Below are positions 41,803-49,410 of a DNA stretch of 64,000 bases, piece after piece. The stretch is from the NCBI RefSeq assembly GCF_900167525.1, contig NZ_FUZQ01000004.1, positions 182,747-246,746 of the forward strand, in the 5' to 3' direction. How positions within the stretch are numbered: the first letter of the stretch is position 1; the number at the start of each line of letters is the position of its first letter. The notes under the pieces were generated by a model that was not told where the DNA came from, did no database searches, and saw only the letters and a list, made by a program, of their open reading frames with translations. The stretch is from Krasilnikoviella flava (GTDB lineage Bacteria; Actinomycetota; Actinomycetes; Actinomycetales; Cellulomonadaceae). A program made the translations under genes and the position numbers.

Positions 41803-42369
41803 ATGAGCGACACGACCGAGACCACCACCGGCGCCGGCCGGGACAACCCCGCCGGCGGGCTGCTGGACATCCTGGAGGACCTGGCCGCGCTGGTCGAGAA
41901 CGCGCGCTCCGTGCCGCTGTCGACCAACGTCAGGCTCGACCGCGACCAGGCGCTCGCGCTCGTGGACGAGCTGCGCGACGCCCTGCCGACCCAGGTGGCC
42001 CGCGCCGACGAGGTGCTGGCGGCGGCGCGCGATACCTTGGACGACGCGCACCGCCAGGCCGAGGAGATCGTGGCCTCCGCGCGCGCCCGCGCGATCGAGC
42101 TGGTGCAGACCGAGCAGGTCGTGGTGCAGGCCCAGTCGCGCGCGGCGGAGATCGTTACGGAGGCCGAGACCCGCGCGGCCGCGCTGCGCACGGACGCCGA
42201 CGCGTACTGCGACGGGCGGCTCGCGGACTTCCAGCAGGACCTGGACGCCCTGACGAGCCAGGTGCGCGCCGGACGGGACAAGCTGGCGGAACGGCTCGAG
42301 CGGGGCGCGCCGCGCGTGCGGTGGGACGCCGTCGCCGATCCGCGCTGGCCCCAGGAGCAGCAATCCTGA
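41803..42369 (+). CDS. DivIVA-like coiled-coil protein (SepIVA-like)
   Basis: 188 residues; GAGGAG before ATG 41803. The first 60 residues (LLDILEDLAALVENARSVPLSTNVRLDRDQALALVDELRDALP) are followed by a long Ala/Arg/Glu coiled coil (about 60-165), with AAARDTLDDAHRQAEEIVASARARAIELV typical of DivIVA-related and SepIVA proteins. The mycobacterial septation factor SepIVA gene lies just before the DUF177 gene and rnc, the same arrangement as here. A role in cell-envelope growth or septation is therefore likely but inferred. Confidence 0.78.
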   Translation: MSDTTETTTGAGRDNPAGGLLDILEDLAALVENARSVPLSTNVRLDRDQALALVDELRDALPTQVARADEVLAAARDTLDDAHRQAEEIVASARARAIELVQTEQVVVQAQSRAAEIVTEAETRAAALRTDADAYCDGRLADFQQDLDALTSQVRAGRDKLAERLERGAPRVRWDAVADPRWPQEQQS

Positions 42370-42438
42370 CGCCTGCCGGCCGCGGCGCTGAGAGGCGGGT
42401 CACTCCCGGGCGTGCTGCGTCGTGCCGTCCGGATGGCC

Positions 42439-42444
42439 TAGACT
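42439..42444 (+). promoter_or_regulatory. Candidate -10 (TAGACT) for the DUF177-rpmF-rnc-mutM operon
   Basis: TAGACT 48 nt before the DUF177 ATG, in the 123-bp gap after the coiled-coil gene. It would give a short leader. No clear -35 is seen. Confidence 0.35.
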
Positions 42445-42492
42445 AGGTCGCTGGCCCGAGTCCGGGCCGCACTCTTCCTGCCCGCCCAGTCC

Positions 42493-43083
42493 ATGGAGCC
42501 TGCCATCAAGACCGCGAAGCCCTCGCCGCTCGTGCTCGACACGCACGAGCTGTCTCGGCGACCCGGAACGATGCAGGAGGTCGCGCGCGTCGTGCCCGCC
42601 CCCGCGGACATGGGGACCGCCGTCATCGGCGTCCCCGAGGGCGACGACCTCATTCTGGGCCTGCGGCTCGAGTCGGTCATGGAGGGGGTGCTGGTGTCCG
42701 GCGTCGTGCGCGGCACGGCGGTGGGGGAGTGCGTGCGCTGCCTCGACCCGGTCTCCCAGCAGGTGACGGTGCACGTGCAGGAGCTCTTCGCCTACCCCGA
42801 GAGGGCGCAGGCGGCCGAGGACTCCGGCGACGAGGACGCCGAGGACGAGGCGGTGCTGGTCGACGACCAGGCTGACCTCGAGCCGGCGGTTCGGGATTCC
42901 CTCGTGACTGCACTACCATTTCAACCGCTGTGCCGTCCGGACTGCCCCGGCCTGTGCTCCGTGTGCGGAGCCCGGCTGGCGGACGACCCGGACCACCATC
43001 ACGACCTGGTCGACCCTCGTTGGTCGGCACTGCAGACCATGCTCGAGGAGTCGAGCGTGTCCGACGAGACGAAAGAGAGCTAG
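42493..43083 (+). CDS. DUF177 (YceD-family) protein
   Basis: 196 residues; ATG 42493 with no obvious SD. Contains the DUF177 features: LVLDTHELSRRPGTMQEVARVVPAP at the start, a beta-rich middle with GVLVSGVVRGTAVGECVRCLDPVSQQVTVHVQELF, an acidic stretch (about 108-130), and CRPDCPGLCSVCGARL with four Cys that may bind zinc. The family is always found just before rpmF and has been linked to 23S rRNA or ribosome assembly. rpmF starts 2 bp after its stop. Confidence 0.93.
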   Translation: MEPAIKTAKPSPLVLDTHELSRRPGTMQEVARVVPAPADMGTAVIGVPEGDDLILGLRLESVMEGVLVSGVVRGTAVGECVRCLDPVSQQVTVHVQELFAYPERAQAAEDSGDEDAEDEAVLVDDQADLEPAVRDSLVTALPFQPLCRPDCPGLCSVCGARLADDPDHHHDLVDPRWSALQTMLEESSVSDETKES

Positions 43084-43085
43084 CC

Positions 43086-43280
43086 GTGGCTGTTCCGAAG
43101 CGCAAGATGTCGCGCAGCAACACCCGGGCGCGTCGCTCGCAGTGGAAGACCACCGCGGCCGTCCTCACCACGTGCCCGAGCTGCAAGGGGCAGAAGCTGT
43201 CCCACGCCGCGTGCCCCACCTGCGGCGCCTACAAGGGCCGCCAGTACGCCGAGGCGCTGCGCACCGAGCACGCGGGCTGA
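43086..43280 (+). CDS. rpmF: 50S ribosomal protein L32
   Basis: 64 residues; GTG start just after the DUF177 stop, so coupled. [19 protein letters not shown] is the conserved basic N-terminus. CPSC and CPTCG supply the four zinc ligands of the L32 ribbon. It binds the 23S rRNA near the peptidyl transferase region. Confidence 0.97.
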   Translation: MAVPKRKMSRSNTRARRSQWKTTAAVLTTCPSCKGQKLSHAACPTCGAYKGRQYAEALRTEHAG

Positions 43281-43281
43281 C

Positions 43282-44019
43282 ATGCCTGCACCCGGCACCC
43301 GGCAGCGTCCGGAGCCGACCGCTCTTCTCGAGAAGCTCGGGGTCCACCTGGACCCCGAGCTTCTTGTGCTTGCCCTGACGCATCGCTCGTTCGCGCACGA
43401 GGCCGGGGGCATCCCGACCAACGAGCGGCTGGAGTTCCTGGGCGACACCGTGCTGGGGCTGGTCGTGACCGAGGCGCTGTACCGGCGTCACCCCGACCAG
43501 TCCGAGGGCGAGCTGGCGAAGATGCGCGCGGCGACGGTGTCGCAGCGCGCGCTCGCCGCGATCGCGCGCCGCCTCGACCTGGGCGGCTACGTGCTGCTCG
43601 GCAAGGGCGAGCTCCGCACCCGCGGCTTCGACAAGGACTCGATCCTGTCGGACACCGTGGAGGCGCTGATCGGCGCGACCTACCTGTCCCACGGCCTGGA
43701 GCCGGCGCGCGAGCTCGTGCACCGGCTCGTGGACTCCACGCTCGACGCGGCCGCCGGGCTCGGCGCCGGACTCGACTGGAAGACGTCGCTGCAAGAGGCC
43801 GCCGCCGTGCGCGGTTTCGGCGCGCCGGTGTACGAGGTCACCGGGGAGGGGCCGGAGCACGCGCGCATCTTCCACGCCCAGGTGACCGCGGGCCCGGTGC
43901 TGGGCCTCGGCACCGGTTCGGCCAAGAAGCACGCCGAGCAGGCCGCCGCCGAGGAGGCGTACCGGGCGCTCCAGCACCTGCCGGTCCCCGGCGAGCCGGA
44001 CGCCGCCGCCGGTGCCTGA
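43282..44019 (+). CDS. rnc: Ribonuclease III
   Basis: 245 residues; ATG starts 2 bp after rpmF. Signature [21 protein letters not shown] gives metal-binding Glu51 and Asp55; [13 protein letters not shown] gives Asp124 and catalytic Glu127. The double-stranded RNA-binding domain spans about 165-233 ([32 protein letters not shown]). It cleaves dsRNA, including rRNA precursors. Its mRNA has a perfect 16-bp inverted repeat at codons 17-28, listed separately. It overlaps mutM by 8 bp. Confidence 0.96.
   Translation: MPAPGTRQRPEPTALLEKLGVHLDPELLVLALTHRSFAHEAGGIPTNERLEFLGDTVLGLVVTEALYRRHPDQSEGELAKMRAATVSQRALAAIARRLDLGGYVLLGKGELRTRGFDKDSILSDTVEALIGATYLSHGLEPARELVHRLVDSTLDAAAGLGAGLDWKTSLQEAAAVRGFGAPVYEVTGEGPEHARIFHAQVTAGPVLGLGTGSAKKHAEQAAAEEAYRALQHLPVPGEPDAAAGA
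43331..43364 (+). promoter_or_regulatory. Perfect inverted repeat in the 5' coding region of rnc
   Basis: AGAAGCTCGGGGTCCA (43331-43346) and TGGACCCCGAGCTTCT (43349-43364) are exact reverse complements 2 nt apart. In RNA it forms at least 15 pairs with an ACCU-type loop, extendable by a G-U and a C-G pair, followed by UGUGCUU. It starts 49 nt into rnc and 51 nt after rpmF. It could be an RNase III site for autoregulation or an attenuator limiting rnc-mutM relative to rpmF. Confidence 0.7.
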
Positions 44020-44971
44020 GCTCCCTGAGGTCGAGACCGTCCGGGACGGCCTCGACCGCCTCGTCGTGGGCGCCGTCGTGCGCGACGTCGAGGTCTTCCG
44101 CGACTACTCCGTGCGGCGGCACGACGGCGGTCCCGCCGGGTTCGCGGACCAGCTGCGGGGCCGGCGCCTGGACGCGGCCGTGCGGCGCGGCAAGTTCCTC
44201 TGGCTGCCGCTGGGCGAGTCCGACGAGACCCGGGGCGACATGGCGTCGTCGGGTCCGACCGGCGGTGCCGCGCTGCTGGCCCACCTCGGCATGTCCGGCC
44301 AGCTCCTCGTGCGCGACCCGGCCGTCGCGGGGGGCTGGGCACACCCGCACCTGCGCGTCCGGCTCCACGTGGCGGACGCGCCGAGCGGCGCGGAGTACCT
44401 GGACTTCGTCGACCAGCGCACGTTCGGCCACCTGTCGGTCACCGACCTGGAGCCCACGCCCGACGGCGCGCCCGGCGGCCTGGGCAGCGCGCTCCCGGCC
44501 GTGCCGGAGCCCGTGGCCCACATCGGCCGCGACCCGCTCGACCCGGCGTTCGACGCCGACGCCGTCGTGGCCGCGATCCGGCGGCGGCGCACCGGCATCA
44601 AGCGCGCGCTGCTCGACCAGACGCTCCTGTCCGGCGTCGGGAACATCTACGCCGACGAGGCGCTGTGGCGCGCGCGCCTGCACTTCGCGCGTGCCACCGA
44701 CCGGCTGCGTCCGGTCGAGGTGCGCCGCGCGCTGGACGCCGCCACCGAGGTCATGACCGAGTCGCTGGCCCAGGGCGGCACGAGCTTCGACGCCCTGTAC
44801 GTCAACGTCAACGGCGAGTCCGGCTACTTCGCGCGGGGCCTCGCCGTCTACGGCCGCGCGGGCGAGCCGTGCCCGCGCTGTGGTGCGCCGGTCCGCCGCG
44901 ACGCGTTCATGAACCGCTCGTCGTACACCTGCCCGGTCTGCCAGCCGCGCCCGCGGAACGGACGCTGGTGA
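44012..44971 (+). CDS. mutM: Formamidopyrimidine-DNA glycosylase
   Basis: 319 residues; GTG start overlaps rnc by 8 bp. After Met removal Pro is N-terminal ([13 protein letters not shown]), the Schiff-base nucleophile with Glu next to it. RRGKFLWL gives the conserved Lys. The H2TH region reads [24 protein letters not shown], and [25 protein letters not shown] is the C-terminal zinc finger. It excises 8-oxoG and nicks the abasic site. A Gly/Asp-rich insertion (about 70-85) is present. Confidence 0.96.
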   Translation: MPELPEVETVRDGLDRLVVGAVVRDVEVFRDYSVRRHDGGPAGFADQLRGRRLDAAVRRGKFLWLPLGESDETRGDMASSGPTGGAALLAHLGMSGQLLVRDPAVAGGWAHPHLRVRLHVADAPSGAEYLDFVDQRTFGHLSVTDLEPTPDGAPGGLGSALPAVPEPVAHIGRDPLDPAFDADAVVAAIRRRRTGIKRALLDQTLLSGVGNIYADEALWRARLHFARATDRLRPVEVRRALDAATEVMTESLAQGGTSFDALYVNVNGESGYFARGLAVYGRAGEPCPRCGAPVRRDAFMNRSSYTCPVCQPRPRNGRW

Positions 44972-44983
44972 CGACCGGGGCGG

Positions 44984-45523
44984 TCAGCGGCTGAGCGCCC
45001 AGTCGACGAGGGCGTCGACGGCGTCGCGGTCCAGGGGGTCGGCGCCGGCGTGCCGCATGGCGTACTCGCCGAGCAGCGTCCGGTACAGGACGGCGGCGCG
45101 CCGATCGGCGTCCGGGGCCCCGGCGTCGGTGACCAGCCGGACGAGGTAGGCGACGCGGACGTCGTCCACGGCACGCAGTGCGTCGCGGGCTCTGCCCTCG
45201 CGCGCCGCCCAGGCGCGCACCGCCCCGTCGAAACCTTTGTCGGCGTGCGCGAAGACGAGGCGGGCGAGGCGACGCAGCCGGTCGGCGGGGTCGGTGCCGG
45301 CCTCGTCCTCCACCTGCGAGATGACGCCGGCCGTGCCCGCTTCGCGCCAGTACTCCAGCAGTGCGCCGAGCAGCGCGTCCCGGTCGGAGAAGTGCCAGTA
45401 GAAGCTGCCCTTGGAGACGCCGAGTTCCCGGGCGAGGGGCTCCACGCGGACGGCGTCGACGCCGTCCGCGGCCAGGCGCCGGGCGGCGGCGCGGACCCAG
45501 TCGGAGGCGGAGAGGGCAACCAC
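44984..45523 (-). CDS. TetR-family transcriptional regulator
   Basis: 179 residues from GTG 45523, which follows TATGGT by 6 nt. N-terminal HTH: DWVRAAARRLAADGVDAVRVEPLARELGVSKGSFYWHFSDRDALLGALLEYW, a clear TetR_N domain (about 6-55). The C-terminal helical ligand domain includes AVRAWAAREGRARDALRAVDDVRVAYLVRLV. Divergent from the DUF3995 membrane-protein gene across two matching operators, so it likely represses itself and that gene. Confidence 0.9.
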   Translation of the reverse strand: MVALSASDWVRAAARRLAADGVDAVRVEPLARELGVSKGSFYWHFSDRDALLGALLEYWREAGTAGVISQVEDEAGTDPADRLRRLARLVFAHADKGFDGAVRAWAAREGRARDALRAVDDVRVAYLVRLVTDAGAPDADRRAAVLYRTLLGEYAMRHAGADPLDRDAVDALVDWALSR

Positions 45524-45529
45524 CCGTTG

Positions 45530-45535
45530 ACCATA
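45530..45535 (-). promoter_or_regulatory. Leaderless-type -10 (TATGGT) for the tetR-type gene
   Basis: TATGGT, 6 nt before GTG 45523, and five of its six bases lie inside operator copy 1, so bound repressor would block it directly. Confidence 0.55.
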
Positions 45536-45548
45536 CGCCACCGTACGG
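45531..45548. promoter_or_regulatory. TetR-type operator, copy 1
   Basis: CCATAC-GCCACC-GTACGG: half-sites CCATAC and CCGTAC in inverted order with a 6-nt centre. Confidence 0.6.
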
Positions 45549-45557
45549 CTAGCGTGA

Positions 45558-45575
45558 CCGTACGCCACCGTATGG
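45558..45575. promoter_or_regulatory. TetR-type operator, copy 2
   Basis: CCGTAC-GCCACC-GTATGG: the same centre as copy 1 with the half-sites exchanged, starting 27 bp after it. A TAGCGT at 45550-45555 is a likely -10 for the rightward gene, so this copy covers its transcription start and reaches the SD. Confidence 0.6.
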
Positions 45576-45583
45576 AGGATCCG

Positions 45584-46348
45584 ATGTCGACCGCCGCCGC
45601 CGTCCTGCTCGCCGTCATCGCCACCGTGCACTCCCTGCTGGGAGAGCGGGTGGTGGTCCGCCCGCTGCTCGCGTCGCCCGACTGGCGCGTCGGCGTCCCT
45701 CGCCCCTGGGCGGACCGCCTGCTCCGGGCCGTCTGGCACCTGCTGTCGCTCGCCTGGTACGCCCTCGCCGGGGCGCTGCTCGGCTGGTCGGTGCCGGTGA
45801 CCGTCGGAGCGCTCTGCCTCGTGACCGCGGTGACGATCTTCGCGGCGGTGCCCGGCCACCTCGCGTGGCCGGTGCTCGCCGTGACAGGCCTGCTCGCGCT
45901 GGCCGCCGGGTCGGCGGTGCCGGCCGTGGCGCTGTGGTCCGGAACGATCGCCGCCGTGGCCGCCGCGCTCGTCGCCGCGGGGTTCCACGTCGCGTGGGCG
46001 GCGGGATCCACGGCGGGGGCCGGCCGGGTGCTGCCCCAGCGGACGGGTTCCCGCGAGCCCGTGCTCCGGCCCGGCCGGGCGGCGACGCTGGCCGTCGTCG
46101 TGGCGCTCGTCGTGTACGCCGTCGTCGTCCTCGCCCTGGCGCTGGGCGCGGACGGTGCCGGGTGGCGCCCGCTCGGGATCGCGGCGCTCGTCGTCCTGCT
46201 GGTCCGCGTCGTCGGGGACGGGCGTTACGTGGGCGTCTCCAAGCGCGTGCGCGACACCCGATTCGCCCGGGCCGACGACCGGTACTGGACGCCGGCCGTC
46301 GGCCTGCTGGCCGCGGGCGCGGCGGCGGGCCTGGCGCTGGCCGCTTGA
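45584..46348 (+). CDS. DUF3995-type integral membrane protein
   Basis: 254 residues; GGAGG 5 nt before ATG 45584 (an ATG at 45572 is also in frame). About seven hydrophobic segments: four in the first half (STAAAVLLAVIATVHSLLGE, LLSLAWYALAGALLGW and others) and three in a C-terminal DUF3995-like unit (GFHVAWAAGSTAGAGRVLP, LAVVVALVVYAVVVLALALG, VRVVGDGRYVGVSKRVRDTRFARADDRYWTP). Function unknown; control by the adjacent TetR regulator suggests a response to a small lipophilic compound or membrane stress. Confidence 0.8.
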   Translation: MSTAAAVLLAVIATVHSLLGERVVVRPLLASPDWRVGVPRPWADRLLRAVWHLLSLAWYALAGALLGWSVPVTVGALCLVTAVTIFAAVPGHLAWPVLAVTGLLALAAGSAVPAVALWSGTIAAVAAALVAAGFHVAWAAGSTAGAGRVLPQRTGSREPVLRPGRAATLAVVVALVVYAVVVLALALGADGAGWRPLGIAALVVLLVRVVGDGRYVGVSKRVRDTRFARADDRYWTPAVGLLAAGAAAGLALAA

Positions 46349-46355
46349 GCGAGTC

Positions 46356-47294
46356 TCAGCGCGCCACGACGTTGCGCAGCCCGGCCGCGCCGTCGGCGAG
46401 CCACGACCGCAGCTGCTCGGTGACGAAGCCGGCCGCGCCCTGCGGGCGCCCGCCCGCGACGTGGGGCGTGAGGATCAGGTGCGGAGCGTCCCACAGGGGC
46501 GAGCCCTCGGGCAGGGGCTCGGTCTCGGTGACGTCGAGGGCGGCGCCGGCGAGGGTGCCGTCGCGCAGGGCGCCGACGAGCGCCTCCTCGTCGACCGTGG
46601 CGCCGCGCCCGGCGTTGACGAACCGCGCGTGCGCCGGCAGGAGCCCGAGCACGCGGGCGTCGAGCACGTGGTGGGTCGCCTCGGTCGCGGGCAGCAGGGA
46701 GATCAGCACGTCCGTGGTGGGCGCCACCTCGTCGATCGACGTGACCACGGGGAACCCGTAGCGCTCGCCGGCCGACGACGCGACGCCGGTCACGCGCGCG
46801 CCGAGCGCGGCGAGCAGGGGGGCGAGGACGGCGGCGATGGAGCCGAAGCCCCAGATCGTCACCCGCGCACCGCGCAGGGTGAAGCGGGCCTCGTCCTGCG
46901 CCTGCTCCTTGCCGAGGTCGCGGTCCCAGACGTGCTCGCGCTGCGCGGCGAGGGTGCGGTCGAGCCGGCGCACGGAGGCGAGGACGAGCGCGAGGGTGTG
47001 CTCGGCGACGGTCGCGTCGTGCAGGGAGCGGCCCGAGGAGATCACGACGTCGGGGGCGAACCCGGCAGCCAGCGCCTGGTCGGGGCCGGCGTTGAGGGTC
47101 TGCACCCAGCGCAGGCGCGTCATCCGCCGTGCGGCGTCCTCCAGGACGCGCTGGGGGCTCGACCACGTGACCAGCGCGTCGGCGCCCGTGTGCTCCTCGG
47201 GCACCGGGTCACGCATCACGTAGCGCGCCACCTCCACGCCGGGGACGTCGATCGTCAGGTCGAAGGGCGCGTTGCCCGGCACGAGGATCTTCAC
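46356..47294 (-). CDS. 2-hydroxyacid dehydrogenase, NAD-binding
   Basis: 312 residues from GTG 47294. Rossmann motif VTIWGFGSIAAVLAPLLAALG, catalytic Arg in NAGRGATVDEE, Glu in VTETEPLPEGS and His in LTPHVAGG. The usual GxGxxG is G-F-G-S-I, as in the glyoxylate/hydroxypyruvate reductase A branch. The N-terminal lid contains WSSPQRVLEDAARRMTRLRWVQTLNAG, as in phosphoglycerate dehydrogenase-like enzymes. Physiological substrate unknown; it is monocistronic. Confidence 0.88.
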   Translation of the reverse strand: MKILVPGNAPFDLTIDVPGVEVARYVMRDPVPEEHTGADALVTWSSPQRVLEDAARRMTRLRWVQTLNAGPDQALAAGFAPDVVISSGRSLHDATVAEHTLALVLASVRRLDRTLAAQREHVWDRDLGKEQAQDEARFTLRGARVTIWGFGSIAAVLAPLLAALGARVTGVASSAGERYGFPVVTSIDEVAPTTDVLISLLPATEATHHVLDARVLGLLPAHARFVNAGRGATVDEEALVGALRDGTLAGAALDVTETEPLPEGSPLWDAPHLILTPHVAGGRPQGAAGFVTEQLRSWLADGAAGLRNVVAR

Positions 47295-47302
47295 GCCTCG
47301 CG

Positions 47303-47308
47303 ACGTTA
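47303..47308 (-). promoter_or_regulatory. Leaderless-type -10 (TAACGT) for the 2-hydroxyacid dehydrogenase
   Basis: TAACGT, 8 nt before GTG 47294; a GCGAGG lies in the spacer, so an SD-led alternative cannot be excluded. Confidence 0.4.
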
Positions 47309-47420
47309 GCAGCCGGGAGCCGGGTGGATCCGTACCGTTCGCCGTGCGGCCCGTGACCTGCCCTCTTATCGTGCGAAGGGCCGGCTTCCGCCGGGAGGGA
47401 CGGATGACGGGGAGGTCGGC

Positions 47421-48905
47421 ATGACGACGTCGGGCACGGGCACAGGGACGGCGCCGCCGACCCGCGAGCAGGTGCGGAAGGCCATGACGGCGCGCACGCC
47501 GCGCAACTACATCACGTGGATCACACTGGCGTTCATGATCACCTCGTCGGTGGCGAGCCTGCGGGCCGCGCCGACGATGGCGGTCTACGGCCTCGCGGCG
47601 GTGTTCCTGTACATCGTGCCGGCGCTCGTCTTCCTGCTGCCGACGTCACTGGTGTCGGCGGAGCTGGCGTCCGGCTGGTCGGGCGGCGTCTACCGGTGGG
47701 TGGCGGAGGGACTGTCCAAGCCGCTCGGCTTCCTGGCCGTCTGGTGCCAGTTCGCGATGACGATCTTCTACTACCCGAGCCTGCTCGGGTACGTGGCCAG
47801 CACGTTCGCGTACGTCATCAACCCGGCGCTGGCGTCCAACGGCGTGTACGTGGCCATCGTCATCGTGGTCATCTACTGGTCCGGGGTGTGGGTGTCGTCC
47901 CAGGGCACGAAGACCGTGGCAGGCCTGTCGAGCGCCGGGCTGATCATCGGCACGCTGATCCCGGCGGCGATCCTCGTGGTGCTGGGCATCGTGTTCCTCG
48001 GCCAGGGCAACCAGTCGGCGGCGCCGATGGACGCGTCGCACCTGCTGCCGCAGTGGACGGGCATCGCGTCGCTGGTGCTCATCGTCAACAACTTCCTGTC
48101 GTACGCCGGCATGGAGATGAACTCCGTGCACGTCAACACGCTGCGCAACCCGGGCAAGGAGTTCCCGCGCGCCATGTTCCTGGCGATCGGGCTGGTGCTG
48201 GTGATCTTCATCCTCCCGGCGGTCGCGATCAGCTGGGTGATCCCGGCGGACCAGCTCAGCCTCACCGCGGGGGTCATGCAGGCGTTCGACGCGTTCTTCG
48301 CCAACTTCGGGGTGTCGTGGCTGACGCCGATCCTCGGCCTCATGCTCATCGCGGCGTCGATCGGCGGCATGCTCACCTGGCTCGCGGGGCCGTCCAAGGG
48401 CCTGCTGACCGTGGCGCGGGAGGAGGGCTACATGCCGCCCTTCCTGCAGCAGCTCAACAAGCACGGGGTGCAGCAGAACATCCTGGTGGCGCAGGGCGTG
48501 TTCACCACCCTCATCGCGCTGCTGTACGCGTTCATCCCCGACGTCTCCAGCGCCTACTGGATCCTGTCGGTGATCACCACGCAGGTGTACCTGATCATGT
48601 ACCTGCTGCTGTTCGTCGCGGCGATGCGGCTCCGGCGCACGGCCCCGGACCACCCCCGCGGCTACCGCGCCCCCGCGCTGAACGTGCTGTGCGTGGTGGG
48701 GTTCCTCGCCTCGGTGGCCGCGATGATCATCGGGTTCGTGCCGCCCGCGCAGTTCTCCAGCGGCTCGGTGTGGACCTACATCCTCATCGTCGGCGGCGGG
48801 CTCGGCATCATCGGGCTGCTCATCCCGTGGCTGTTCCTGCGGCTGCGCAAGCCGTCGTGGCGGCAGCCGGCGGCGAGCGCGGCCACGACGGACGAGGGGG
48901 AGTGA
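47421..48905 (+). CDS. APC-superfamily amino-acid transporter, GadC-like
   Basis: 494 residues, about 12 TM segments. The N-terminus PRNYITWITLAFMITSSVASLRAAPTMAVYG replaces the usual APC helix-1 GxG stretch with the glutamate:GABA antiporter-type MI-(T/S)xV-xS motif. Further hallmarks: PTSLVSAELASGWSGGVYRWV, LSYAGMEMNSVHVNTLRNPGKEFPRAM and LTWLAGPSKGLLTVAREEGYMPPFLQQLNKHGVQ. Likely an amino-acid antiporter or importer. It heads a three-gene unit ending in a dipeptidase, which suggests uptake linked to peptide or acylated amino-acid use. Confidence 0.88.
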   Translation: MTTSGTGTGTAPPTREQVRKAMTARTPRNYITWITLAFMITSSVASLRAAPTMAVYGLAAVFLYIVPALVFLLPTSLVSAELASGWSGGVYRWVAEGLSKPLGFLAVWCQFAMTIFYYPSLLGYVASTFAYVINPALASNGVYVAIVIVVIYWSGVWVSSQGTKTVAGLSSAGLIIGTLIPAAILVVLGIVFLGQGNQSAAPMDASHLLPQWTGIASLVLIVNNFLSYAGMEMNSVHVNTLRNPGKEFPRAMFLAIGLVLVIFILPAVAISWVIPADQLSLTAGVMQAFDAFFANFGVSWLTPILGLMLIAASIGGMLTWLAGPSKGLLTVAREEGYMPPFLQQLNKHGVQQNILVAQGVFTTLIALLYAFIPDVSSAYWILSVITTQVYLIMYLLLFVAAMRLRRTAPDHPRGYRAPALNVLCVVGFLASVAAMIIGFVPPAQFSSGSVWTYILIVGGGLGIIGLLIPWLFLRLRKPSWRQPAASAATTDEGE

Positions 48906-48906
48906 C

Positions 48907-49410
48907 ATGACCACCACGACGCCGTCCCCCGAGCCGGGGACCGAGAGGCCGGACCGCCGCCGCTGGATCACGTACACGGCGGCCGCCGTCCTGCTCCTGG
49001 TGCTCGGCGCGATCATGATGATCCAGTTCGCCGGCCACCAGGACCGGCAGGACCAGCGTGAGGCCGAGCAGAAGGCCGCGACCTTGCACGCCGCGTTCGC
49101 CGACATCGGCATCACGGCGTTCACGGAGGAGACCATCGCCCGCGTGCTCGGGTCCGACGGCGGCGGGTTCTGCACCGACCCCGCCGCGCTCGTGGACGCC
49201 ACTGCCGACCTCGGCTCCGCCAACGGCGCCGCCGGGCCGGGCCTTCGGCCGTCCGTGCTCGACGAGCGCCGGCTCGAGGGCGACCGGCTGGTGATCGAGA
49301 CGTACTGCCCCGACCAGCTCGACGAGTTCGACGCCTATGTCGACTCCCTCAACCTGGACGACACCACCACCCAGCCCACCACCGAGCCCACCACCGAGGA
49401 GGCCTCATGA
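48907..49410 (+). CDS. Small single-span membrane protein, unknown function
   Basis: 167 residues; ATG 1 bp after the transporter stop, with GGGGGAG in the transporter's last codons as SD. One membrane segment (about 22-42, ITYTAAAVLLLVLGAIMMIQF), an N-terminal Thr/Pro-rich cytoplasmic tail, a charged linker (HQDRQDQREAEQKAATLHA) and an extracellular domain with two Cys (GGGFCTDPAALVDA, IETYCPDQLDEF) that may form a disulfide. Thr-rich C-terminal tail. I do not recognise a family. It overlaps the peptidase by ATGA. Confidence 0.75.
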   Translation: MTTTTPSPEPGTERPDRRRWITYTAAAVLLLVLGAIMMIQFAGHQDRQDQREAEQKAATLHAAFADIGITAFTEETIARVLGSDGGGFCTDPAALVDATADLGSANGAAGPGLRPSVLDERRLEGDRLVIETYCPDQLDEFDAYVDSLNLDDTTTQPTTEPTTEEAS

